DNA of 64,000 nucleotides from Schistosoma haematobium (lineage: Eukaryota > Platyhelminthes > Trematoda > Strigeidida > Schistosomatidae). Shown here in pieces: positions 53,562-64,000 of this stretch. The stretch covers positions 12,902,152-12,966,151 of the forward strand of contig NC_067197.1 of assembly GCF_000699445.3 (NCBI RefSeq). The letters run 5' to 3'. The position numbers and the translations under genes were made by a program. How positions within the stretch are numbered: position 1 is the stretch's first letter; every line of letters begins with the position of its first letter. The notes below the pieces were generated by a model. It saw only the letters and a program-made list of their open reading frames with translations, ran no database searches and was not told the origin of the DNA.

Positions 53562-53947
53562 TTAAAGGACTAAATCATTGAATAAAGCTTTTTCTTCATC
53601 TATTGTACCTGTTATAGTTTTATTCACTTGGTCATAATTCGTATTTTTCTTTAATCGACGAGATGATTTTAATCTTGGCATGGATATTTTTGTTCGATCA
53701 CCAAAAACAATTGCTTGCTCTGGTCTTGAACGATGCGATGACCATAAATGCAATTTTTGCCGACGTCTCCATTCAGCAATAAGTAGACCAATGAAACAAC
53801 AAATTAAACCAAGACTGAATGCTAATAACAAAGCAGAAGTATGACCTTCAGATTGACTTTGCTTAACAGCAGCTATTATACTTTGTGATGAATCAGTTGT
53901 TGTAATGGGACTACTAGTACTAGTGAGAGTCGCCGGTCGAATTTCAT
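53562..53947 (-). CDS. membrane protein gene, last exon with membrane helix
   Basis: It begins after GGTCTTCAG and ends with TAG at 53562. A Thr/Ser-rich spacer is followed by LLLAFSLGLICCFIGLLIA and then WRRRQK. The positive residues after the helix suggest that the 80-residue tail is cytoplasmic. Confidence 0.78.
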
Positions 53948-56900
53948 CTGAAGACCAAAAAAAAATAGATATGTAATTGAACAGGAAAACATCCAGATTC
54001 ATCTATTATGTGTTCATGTAAGCGACTTTGAACTACACTTTGTGTGGAAGCTAATGGCACTACCTGACCGGTCGAACTGAAGTAATCAATAGCATATAGA
54101 TTTCATTCACATAGTTTCTATAAACCTAAAGTACAACTAGTGTCGTAGAAGTGGTATTACTTGAGCCGAAGCACACTTTTAGACAATTTTCTTTAGAAAC
54201 ACTGATTACACTGAAACTAACATCACCGTTTTTATTAATCTTGACAGTATGGGACAGGATATTTCCTAGTCTTTTTTATCAAAAATCCTCAATACAAAAA
54301 ATATTTCAACTACAAAAATCCCCACTTGTTTTTCAAATGATTAAAGAATCAACCAACGTTTTGTAATTGTTAGTATGGGGCTGTGAATTATGAGACTCCC
54401 AAACAGTGCTGCTCATCCACGACCTTGCAACCGAGAATCCCTATAACCCCATATTTACTATTATCATGTGTTCACCAGTGACCAGCTTCGAGATGAAAAC
54501 TCCAGAGTTTTAGTGAGAGGGGGCGGTTGGTGGTGTTCGACCGTGTTGGATGTAAGAAAGTCAACCACCGAAGACAATAGATAGTTGCGCAATATCGCGA
54601 AAAGACTCAAGTTAAACATGTACACCACTGGATTTCGGCTCAATCGCAGGTCTAGAGATTAAGCGTCTGTGCAAAAGGCCGAAAATCCTGTATTTGATTT
54701 CGAGTCGTGAGTGCGCGCTACTGAGGAGTCTCATAGTACGATGAAATATCCATCTAGTGCTTCCAAGTTTTCAATATGTATTTAATTTAGATTAGTTCAT
54801 GGTCTCGATAAAACGTCTTATAAGATGGAAAATAATCACAGGATATGATCGGTTGAAAATTAGATGAAAAAGAAAAAAAAATTTAAGCATATGCATATAC
54901 TGACACTTCTCAAATAATGCGAAACAAGGAGTCTAAACTCGTACCTAGTTCAATAAAAGAATGAAGTGATCGAGATAGTTGCACAAGTTAGTTATAATGA
55001 GCAATAAAACTTAACCAAGAAGGAGGGAGGATAGGTTGGTAGTTAAATATCTAAATCATGTGTTATTTGAAATGAACATAGATGCCTATTAATAAATACA
55101 ACGGTGAATCGTCAAGGAAAGGAAATTGTTTGTAAAATGCTACCATAATTGTTTACATCGATAATCAATACGATTATGTAAGTAAAACTGGTTAGTAAAA
55201 AGAACTTTCGGGAGTTCAATACTTACCATCAACAAAATAAGGAAATAAGCATAAGATTATCTTATCAGATCTCATTGATGATATCCCTAATGCGTTTGTA
55301 TTGTGGCCTCCAGCCGTTAAACCGATCATCTCATGACGATCAGTTTATGTATATCATTAAAAAAAACATGAAAGTACGTACTGTTTTCTGATTTAGAAAA
55401 CAAGGTTGAATACTTTAATACATATATATTGATTTTCAATGGTTGAGATCATAATTCAATTGAAGTTAGAACACCATGGAAAACCTGGAAGCACTGGACG
55501 ACCTATCGTATTATTGTGGGATTCCTCAGCAGTGCACATCCACGATCCCGCTTCAATTGACTGGTGACCTCAACTATTGAAATGACTATAATGTCCACAA
55601 AAACCCCTTTTGATACATATATGATGATTATTTGGACTGCAATTGACCAGTTTCTTATTATATATGAACCATGTGCAAATTCCACTGCTAGCCACCATCC
55701 ATATCTGCTTCAACACACAGTTCAGCTAACTCACTATTGTCAAATGCACGTTTATTCATCTTAGTTTGAGCCAAACTGTGGGTGCTTGTAAGTTGGTGAT
55801 GGTATCCGGTTGTTTGAAGTGGAGAGAAATTCAAACATGTAACTCAATGTTTGAGAGACGATTGCTATAACCACAAATTCACCAACCCACTCTATACACA
55901 TAGTGTACTGATGAGTAGTTAGCCAGCAAAAGATGATTATAATAGATGAATAGTTAATGGAATTGATATGTATTCATAGCATATCGAATTTTGTGTTCTG
56001 TGGTAGTACTTAGTTACGACATACACTTCCAAACGTATTATACAAATGAGAATAAAATAAGTAGGAAAGTTTAATTATCGAAATGAACCATAAACTATAG
56101 GTGCATACATACAATTGTCCTTCTAACCTAGACAAGATCATGTAGGCTGTCTTGAGTAGATGCATAATCAACTTCCTTCAATCCCTCGTTTATAATTGTT
56201 CGGCTACTGTTTGACTATGGGATGACATAAGAATAAATGCATATAATATTATCTACACTCGCCCAGCTATATTTAAACGTTAACAAGATTAAATTATTTA
56301 TACTTTGAGACTACGTATGAAATTAATGGACTGAACATAATAAATATAGAAATTAGTAATGTATAAATGAACTCACTTTTATCTATACTAGATGCCTTTT
56401 GATTAATGTCATCAAATTCATTCCTATGATGAATGTGTTTAGGCTCTATAAATGTCCAAGTAGAAAAATTTAAATAATCATTATTAGCAAATTAGTGGAC
56501 AGTATGAGAGTTGCTGAAATATAATGAATAAAAAATGTTCAAGATAACGAGGATGATATTTTTGGATGATCCTCAATAATTAAAGAATATTTTACATTAT
56601 CCTAAACACAACGTTGACATGAAATATGACTAATACCTTGGATAAGAAACAGATGATAAAACACATTCGTTGAACAGCTTCCGCTCAAGGTTCTCGTAGA
56701 ACGGAGCTGACCACATAGTAGTGTTGTACATCTGACTCTATACAGTAAAACTATTATCACAACGACTCCATAGGTAGCTAATGTTGACTCATAATACCCT
56801 AGTTTTCGATAAAGAGACTGATCTCATCTGTTATAATATCACAAAATCCTATACAAATATTGAAATCCATGAAAATAACAACTAGTAATCATACTAAGTT

Positions 56901-59900
56901 TATTATTTATCACAAAATTAAATTGCCTACCAAAATTTTCATGAGCCCAAGTTGATTTTTAGCATCCAATACAATCCGATTTATCACAATGTTTCTTAGT
57001 TATCTAGCAAATTAAGCTGATACTTATCACACTTATATAGATACAGATCGATCTTAACTATGTTTATTCATCATATATTTTGTAACCCTATTCTTCTGAC
57101 TAGTATGATTTTGATTACATTTCGAACATTTATTTAAACTTCACAAACTAAAGTATGCTAAACATTTGTTAATAATTATATTTATATTAATAATTGTAAT
57201 TTTAGGTTGTATGTAGATGATGCGAAACCATGAAATAGAATGATCAATTCATTTTATTCTACAAACCTTGTTGTTCTTCCTTTTTTTAGATTTATCAAGG
57301 GATCTGGTTGTATAAGACATTTAAATTTAAAGCGTAGAATGTGATTTTTTATAATGGTAAGTAGAATCAACATTCATGGCTAAACAATAAAAAAATACTA
57401 TTAACGGACTATGAAGTTCTAAACTCTATTCAACAAATTTTTCGGTAAGGCAACACACATTTTCTACAGAGTTTGATAGCTTCGAACTTGATTTTAACAA
57501 TGATATGGACTAGTGAGGTTTGTAAAGCTCGAATACCATTGAATACTAAGACAATATCATCTTTACGATTACGATTATCGCATTTTCATTACTGTTTGAT
57601 CTAATTATATGCTTCACTTTCATTCATTTCTGTCCAACTATATTTACTTCAGATTCTTGAACAGATTATATTGATTTACATTTTAGAAACACATAAAGTA
57701 TTTAAGACTAATTTTTATTATTATTATTATTATTATTATTAATGGCTTTATTCAATATTATAGTTTTGGTACAATACAGAATTCTCAGCACAGGTTATTT
57801 CAACAAGTTACTTACGCAACAACAACAAAAAAACAGTAACGAATACAAAAAAGGAGAAATGTCTTTTTTAAAAAAAGAAAAAAAAACCCGAAAAACTGTA
57901 CAACTTTTAGAATTAAGGACATGTTAAGAATGCAAGTTATTGACTAGATTAACTCTAACAACCTGTTCGTTACAGAGTATATTTGCTAGGTAAGGTATTA
58001 TAGAACTTTTATACTTTTGCTTGCGTGCATGGATTTCAATGTAATTACGTCTCGTTCCACCAGAAGATATACAAGGAGAAAGATAAGAGTGAAGGGGATG
58101 GCTAGTATCTAATAAAATAACACCTGCCAGAAGTTTGCATGATTTTAAATGTCTATCCACAACCATATTAATTGTGATCTCGAAAGATTCACCACACATC
58201 TTGCTAACTGCCTTCAGCACTCTCCGCAATACAGCAAAGTCTTTCCTCAAAAGCCCGGGAAAGAATAATGGAGAACAGTAAAGAATAATAGGTAATATGC
58301 AAGAATTGACAAATTGTAAGAGTAAATGACGAGTAATCCCAAGAGCATGCAATCTCTTTATGTAGTAGGTCAGACGGAAAACCTTCTTTGATAACAATAA
58401 AACGTGGGAAGACCAAGACAGATCAGAGGAAAAGGTGACACCAAGATAATTGACCTTCGACACTGTGTTTATCAAAGAGTCTCCGATGGTACCAGCATTA
58501 TGGGATCTCAAAATGGTGTTTAGATTCCGTTCATGTCTCATACTAAAGTTAACAGCTTGACATTTAGACGGATTAAGTATGAGACCATTACCAACAAACC
58601 AACAATCAATACGAGACAAAAACTCATTCATTTCTATGGGATGTAAAGAGGAAGAGATAGGCATACATACAGTAAGATCATCCGCATATTTCAAAAAAGT
58701 GTTTTCTGTAGAAGATGGCAGATCATGCAGAAAAAAAGAGAAAAGATGAGGTGAAAGAACAGCTCCTTGTGGTACAACCTTCATGAGACAGCAGAGACTC
58801 TAAACACTTTCCTCCAAATACAGTGTACTGTTCCCTTCCAGAGAGGTAGGAACATAGCCAGTTGGTTATCCAGTTGTCAGTGTTGACGCTGATTAACTTG
58901 TTAATTAAACGTTGTCTTGGTATAGAATCAAAAGCTGAAGTATAGTCCAGAAAAGCACATCGAACATACTTCTGACCCTTTTCTAAGTTGAACACTATGT
59001 TGTGATGCAGAACAGCAACAGCATCTAAGGTGCTTCTTTTGCATCTGTAAGCAATCTGATACGGATCAATATGCTCTTTTATCGCAGGCTGAAGTGGAAG
59101 TATTAATAATTTTTCCATTGTTTTGACGAAGGGTGAAGTTATTGCAATAGGTCTAAAGTTTACATTCTTATCACCAGATGCTTTCTTGGGTACAGGAATT
59201 ATCTTCATCTTTCTCCACATTTTCGGTATGAGATTAGATGAGAAGGATCTGTTAAAGATAGTCGTGAATGGATAACATAGGACTTCAGCACGCTTTTTAA
59301 AAAGGATGTTTGGGATACCATCAGGTCCCAAACATCGAGATGAATTAAGCGACTGGAGACATCTTCGTACATCAGTTTCAGTGAAAGTAGGAACACAGAT
59401 ATCATTTAAACCTGTGGATAAAGGGAGCATCACATCAGATGACTGACGTACAAAAGACTTATTTAAGTCACAAACATTCAGCTGGTTATCGCTTCTAATC
59501 TGTCTGTCACCTGTAAGTTCTTTAAAGAGTTTCCACATACTTGGAGAGTTTTTGCAAGACAAGAGTTTTTGAGTAAACATACAGTTGAGACGTCTAATCT
59601 CCAGAATTATCAGACCATTCAGCTTACGAACTTCATTAGAGTTCTTCTCCTTGTACATTCTTTCTTTCATCCTCCGTAGTCGTTTTAGTTGTGTAGATGT
59701 AAGTCGATCAAAACTTACAAAAATGGTTTCAGTGGGACAACAAATATCAAAACAGAATTTAAGGTAACAAGTGATAACATCAGTAGTGTTTTCCAGTGAG
59801 TCATCTGTAAATAATTCCCAGTTAGTCGTATGAAACATGTTTTTCAGATTTCCGATATTTTCTTCTGAGTAATTCCTATATTTGACTTTCTTGGTTTGAT

Positions 59901-61897
59901 GTAAGAGTGTACTCTTCCCATGCTTTCCATATACTGTAGGTAGAACACGAATTATACAGTGATCCGAGCTAGATAATGGGGCACGTTTACGAGTCGCATA
60001 TATACCCACATCATTAATGAAAATGAAGTCTAAATGAGCATTCAAACGAGTAGGAAAATCTACTACGTTTTGGTGACCTAGTGACGTAAGGAAGCTACAG
60101 TCACATGAATCGAAATCACCACATACAACTGAAAGTGAATCACTGAAGGCAGTAACAGCGAACTCAGTGAATTCATCAGCGAAAATAGATAGTGCAGATG
60201 ATGTGCAATCTGGAGTCACGTAGATATTGGTAACATAAACATATTTGTATTTATTCAGATGTTTTGGACGACATCTTAGAGTTAGACAGTCGATAAAGTC
60301 ATTTGAAAACTTAAAACACAAACGAAGATCGACACCAGTTTATGTTTACAAACGTAGCTACACCGCCACCACACCTCTTTTTATTGTTTGATCGATCCTG
60401 ACGATAAATTATGAAATCACGTAGTGATACTAGGCAGTCGTCCTGTAAATCATTTAACCAAGATTCTTGAATTGTGATGACACCACAATTACGATACATA
60501 TTTTAACTTAGTAGGAACTGCAGACAGTCCACTTTGTTGATTAGTGATCGACAGTTAGAATTTAGCAGCTCTGGAATCGACATACGATCAATATTCATTC
60601 TCTTTAACGCATATTGCCAACCACCACGATGTCTTTTATAGTACTTTTTTGTAACCTGTGCAGCGAAAGGTCGTAGGCTTTTCATAAAAGCGCCTGAATA
60701 GGTTGTGCGATTAATGGACATAATTATAAATTAAAACAAACGAAAAAACCCAGATAACTTGTTGAAATAATCAGATGGCAGAAACAGGTAGCCCAGATAT
60801 TTAAGCAGGCCACCGTTTAATTTGTTCGACTGTAGCTACATTTACATTGACTTGACATTATTACGAAATAAGATACCTATAAGGAACATAAATCCTACAA
60901 TATTTAAAAAAATGGAAACTTGCTGCAACCGATAGCATAAAAATAACATTCATGATTGATAAATATTGATATTGTTAAGCTAAGTATACCAGTCGCCTAC
61001 TTCAATTAATTGAGTTGTAATAAGAAACCTTGTAAAGAATAGCATACAAGTTAAAATTAAAATATACATACACACACAACATACCATGAACCAACGGATA
61101 CTTTTTTAAAGTATCGCCTGTTTCACTAAACTTATTGATAAAGTCCATATTTTCCAGTACGGTTGGATCAATTATCATCTCAGATTGGTGTTTATTATCC
61201 AGATTATATTGAAAAAATGGTGGTTCATCTTGATGTGATCCACGCATAAAATTATTGGAATGATGATAAGGAATGAACGATAAATCATTTCTCTGTGATG
61301 ACTGAGGATAATCAACTTTAAAAGTATTGAATGATCTGGGCCTGTATAGTCCTGCCGTTTCATATGCTTTCATTCGTGATAGTACCGAATGATGATGATC
61401 TGGTCGATATAGATGCTTTCTAGGCAATGATTGTGAAAGGACATCACCACCACCCTGTGATGAAACATCATGAAGTAGTCCCTTAGGATAATGCCATCCA
61501 TCATCATCACTTGAAGTAAAAAACATCTCAGGATTGTTATCATTATTTTCATTAATTTTATTATTTATATCAAGCATGAACGATTTTTTATCATCAACAT
61601 TGAATAATGGTTTTTGGTTAGCAGATTTAATTGGATGTGATTTTGTCAGTTGTTCCCTACCATTATGATAATTTGGTTGACTAGAATAAAATAATGGATC
61701 AGATAGATCGTGTAAATCCATCAACGCTGGAGAAGTACTTCGAGATGTAGTTAATAAAGATGGTTGACTGGATTGATATCTTCCCAAGGGCTGATAACTT
61801 AAATTTGAAGGTTTAGACAAAATTCCCTCGTCAAATTCACCTTGTTTTTGATTACGCGGTAATGACGGATTAGTCTCATTTTGCTTGCGAATTACTC
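53562..61897 (-). CDS. unrecognised single-pass membrane protein gene, 3' exons (partial)
   Basis: Four minus-strand exons join with all three junctions in phase 1: 61085-61897, 56377-56445, 55227-55286 and 53562-53947. The first also enters in phase 1 after ACACAG, so further exons lie upstream. Together they give about 442 residues: a long Ser/Pro/His/Gln-rich part, a short acidic stretch, a hydrophobic 20-residue exon, a Thr/Ser-rich spacer, a clear membrane helix and a basic cytoplasmic-looking tail. No family is recognised. The intron between the first two exons holds a LINE of about 3 kb in the same orientation. The end exons are well supported by length and open frame; the two small ones rest on phase and splice sites only. 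Confidence 0.65.
54380..54480 (-). mobile_element. SINE fragment, antisense
   Basis: In complement it reads GGTTGCAAGGTCGTGGATGAGC and GGGAGTCTCATAATTC, parts of the hammerhead SINE with the core region deleted. It lies next to a plus-strand copy. Confidence 0.45.
54520..54795 (+). mobile_element. tRNA-like hammerhead SINE copy
   Basis: It contains a long SINE head (GACCGTGTTGGATGTAAGA, GCAATATCGCG, CCACTGGATTTCGGCTCAAT), an A-box-like GTCTAGAGATTAAGCGTCTG, a decayed B box, then the hammerhead and the TAGTGCTTCCAAGTTTTC tail. It lies in the last intron of the minus-strand membrane protein gene, antisense to it. Confidence 0.72.
54715..54760 (+). ncRNA. hammerhead ribozyme with intact core
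   Basis: The core is CTGAGGA (54721-54727) and GAAA (54743-54746). Stem I pairs GCGCTA (54715-54720) with TAGTGC (54755-54760), one pair being G-T. Stem II keeps G-T, T-A and C-G. Stem III is AT/AT with a four-base loop. The cleavage triplet ATC (54752-54754) obeys the NUH rule. Activity is not shown. Confidence 0.6.
55227..55286 (-). CDS. membrane protein gene, possible small exon
   Basis: 60 bases between GCATTAG and GTAAGT, phase 1 in and out. It reads ISSMRSDKIILCLFPYFVD, a hydrophobic stretch. Skipping it also keeps the frame, so it could be alternative or spurious. Confidence 0.42.
55460..55600 (-). mobile_element. hammerhead SINE copy, antisense
   Basis: In complement it has GCACTGCTGAGGAATCCC and GTCCAGTGCTTCCAGG with good stem I pairing, but GATA replaces GAAA (55504-55507), so the core is broken. 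Confidence 0.65.
56377..56445 (-). CDS. membrane protein gene, small exon
   Basis: 69 bases between TTATAG and GTGAGT, phase 1 in and out, reading PKHIHHRNEFDDINQKASSI. Supported by splice sites and by joining the neighbouring exons in frame. Confidence 0.5.
57716..60860 (-). mobile_element. nearly full-length CR1/Jockey-clade LINE
   Basis: In minus-strand order it has the start of ORF2 (60503-60721, ELLNSNCRSLINKVDCLQF), AP-like endonuclease (60311-60499 and 59900-60321, with TIQESWL, LNAHLDFIFI and a final SSSDHCIIR), and RT (59400-57924) with FLDYTSAFDSIPR and LKYADDLTV. The 3' end is an (AAT)n tail at 57716-57741. Two frameshifts break it, near 60315 inside the endonuclease and near 58790 before the RT YADD box. 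No gag-like ORF1 is seen. It lies in an intron of the minus-strand membrane protein gene, in the same sense. Confidence 0.88.
61085..61897 (-). CDS. membrane protein gene, large exon
   Basis: 813 bases, open throughout in one frame, entering after TGTACACAG and ending before GTATGT. It starts VIRKQNETNPSLPRNQ and is rich in Ser, Pro, His, Asn and Asp. No domain is recognised and no signal peptide is seen, so the protein starts in upstream exons. Confidence 0.75.
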
Positions 61898-62108
61898 CTG
61901 TGTACAGAAAAATTACAAATGGAAATTTTATGATCCACCTCTTAAAAAATGCTACGTAGAGAACCGAGATTTAGGCCATACTATTCAGAAATATGTCTAA
62001 GTACATTTTACAAACTATTTGTGGTAGTGAACATAACCAGACAAAAATTACTCAATACAGCTTCTTTATTTCAGCACTGAAAAATTGTTTTGGCATCGTA
62101 TTAAATAT
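61898..62108. other. intron or flank, nothing recognised
   Basis: Sequence between the large minus-strand exon and the foldback element. Confidence 0.4.
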
Positions 62109-62670
62109 ATAGCCATAGTTAAAGAGAGCAAGAAAGAAGATTGATGCAGAATAATATGAATCCATTTTATTTCGTTAGGTTCTCATTGGCTGCTCACAAC
62201 CTAAAATATTTTAAAGTCAACGTTATTACAGATATTGACATAGTTATGCGTATGAAAGTGATTAAAGATGAATATGTATGATGTAGAGAAGATTTCAATA
62301 GAGTTAATGCCATAAGGATTTTGTTTCTTCACATAATCATCTAATGTTTGTTAACTTCATGAGTTCTAATTACTATTTTAATGTTCTGGAACTTTCCCTC
62401 ACAAAATTGATTTATCCGAAACAAATTTTTTATAACCTTATTAACTCTATTGAAATCTTCGCTACATCATGATATACATATTCATCTTTAATCACTCTCA
62501 TATGTATAAGTATGTCAATATCTGTAATAACGTTGATTTTAAAATATTTTAGGTCGTAAGAAGCTAATGAGAACCTAACGAAATAATATGAATTCATATT
62601 ATTTTGAATCAATCTTCGTTCTTGTTCTCTTTAAGATAAAGGGAACTATATGTGTGAAATAGCCATAGTT
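62109..62670. repeat. foldback element with 200-bp inverted arms and 12-bp direct repeat
   Basis: The left arm (about 62121-62318) and right arm (about 62434-62635) are inverted copies of each other with scattered differences, around a loop of about 115 bases. ATAGCCATAGTT occurs at 62109-62120 and again at 62659-62670 in direct orientation, as a target site duplication would. The right arm side has about 25 extra bases. No protein domain is recognised. Confidence 0.75.
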
Positions 62671-63060
62671 GTTGAACTTAGTTTAGCGAGATTTGTAATT
62701 GTATGCAGTAATCTCGACTATTCACATGTTCGAAAAAATTTGAATACTTCAACATAAAAAACGATAATCAGCGAAAGTAGCATTTACACCGAGTGAGTAT
62801 TCGGCTTTTAAATTTTCGAATTCTGCACGACTAACAGTTATTTCTAGAACCTAATCAAAATACCATCAAGTGATGGTATATCAGTTACAATTAATGTCAC
62901 TAACCTGTAAATAATTTGACGTAGAGGTATACCTAAGTTATGAAAATCGATTCCTAACGAATTTGTATCACGTATTTGCGCTCAGTTGTTAATGACAAAA
63001 TGGTTCAAATAAGGTGGTTGGCTCCCTTTAACATGATATGTGCTTTAACTTCTGACAATT
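62671..63060. other. nothing recognised
   Basis: AT-rich sequence between the foldback element and the RTE copy. Confidence 0.4.
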
Positions 63061-64000
63061 CAGTCAGTTACAACGTAGGACCAGGCACATATATGCATCG
63101 GTCCAAGTTGCCACACCTCATTAGCACAGCAAGACGAACACCGGATTCATAGAAGCAGTTAACTCAATGGTGTAATATATAAAGGGAAGATTTTATGTAG
63201 GGATAAAGTACACAAAGAAAGAATTCGTTCGTAGAAAGAAAGATATGAAATAAATTTAATCTCACAGTTTAAGGGAAGACAAAAAGTGTACACACCTCTA
63301 TGCCATTGTGATCGATTCTGAGCCATGCTATCCAGAGTCTCCGATCATTGGTTACGATAGTCACGCGAACCCCAACCAAGTAGTCTGCATCTACCAACAT
63401 GGCTCAGACTAGAAGTTAGTGACTTCAAGCACTGATGCCACGTTTTGGTTTGGCCGCCCCTAACTTTCTTCCAACAATCTCCAGCACCGGTTAGCATTGC
63501 ACGTCGTCGTAATCGGTGTTCAGGCATACGTAACACGTGGCCCAACCATCTCAGTCGATGAAGATTCACAACCTCATCGACTGACTTACCATCATTCCAT
63601 AATACCTTGCCTCTAACCTCACCATTACATACCCGGCGATCCCAGCAGACACCAGCAATATTTCTAAGACATCTGTGATCGAATACTAGTAACTTACGAG
63701 CATCCCCTACTCTTAATGACCACATCTCGCAGTCGTGAAGTAAAACAGAACGAACTGCTACGCAGAATACTCGTCCTTTAATTGATAGACGGATATCTCG
63801 CCTTCGTCATAGGTGACGTAAGTTGGTAAAAGCCAAACGGGCTTTTCGAATCCGTGTTGAGATTTCATCAGACACCAACCCATTAGAGCTGATCAGACTT
63901 CCAAGATAAGTGAAGCTGTCAATGCGTTCGGCTACTTCACTCCCTATCGTTAGTTCAGGTGTTGACACAGGCCAGTCTTTAGGCAACAACTTGTATTTAG
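63061..64000 (-). mobile_element. RTE-clade LINE copy running off the window
   Basis: Its 3' end is at about 63061 (TGACTGAATT complement) and the C-terminal ORF part at 63345-63725 (RWLGHVLRMPEHRLRRRAML). The RT thumb region is at 63807-63989. The same TGA as in the 5177 and 12250 copies is present (complement at 63807-63809). The 5' part lies beyond position 64000. Confidence 0.87.

Overview
This looks like nuclear DNA from a blood fluke (Schistosoma or a close digenean). It is AT-rich with long introns, and the repeats fit that group: hammerhead-bearing SINEs of the Sm-alpha type, many copies of an RTE-clade LINE (SR2/SR3-like), CR1/Jockey-like LINEs and a Ty3/gypsy element. The species cannot be settled from the sequence alone. 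No tRNA, rRNA or CRISPR was seen.

Layout. (1) About 4194-33335, + strand: the 3' part of a CUX/cut-type homeobox gene. I rebuilt nine exons that join in frame and encode three CUT domains and a C-terminal homeodomain. The N-terminal exons must lie upstream of the window. Introns split CUT2, CUT3 and the homeodomain. The introns are full of mobile elements, and one of them (16053-24732) carries a 2.6 kb triplet-repeat block with 771 uninterrupted CTG units. (2) 33336-41444: intergenic, holding AT dinucleotide tracts, LTRs and pol remnants of a Ty3/gypsy element, and a CR1-like LINE fragment split by a solo LTR. (3) 41445-51825, + strand: a complete MCM5 gene of 12 exons whose splice phases all agree, giving 750 residues. 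Intron 10 holds an RTE insertion, and introns 7 and 9 hold hammerhead SINE copies. (4) 53562-61897, - strand: the 3' exons of an unrecognised membrane protein gene, convergent with MCM5. Its introns contain a nearly full-length CR1/Jockey-like LINE (57716-60860) and hammerhead SINEs. (5) 61898-64000: a foldback element with a 12-bp direct repeat at its ends, then an RTE copy that runs off the window.

The two recognised genes are unrelated in role: CUX is a sequence-specific transcription factor and MCM5 is a subunit of the replicative helicase. The most notable items are the giant CTG tract in the CUX intron, two hammerhead ribozyme copies with an intact catalytic core (25404-25448 and 54715-54760), a TGA codon shared by three copies of one RTE subfamily where the sister subfamily has TGG, a twin-primed RTE insertion, a foldback element, and a CUX homeodomain with isoleucine in place of the near-invariant Phe49.
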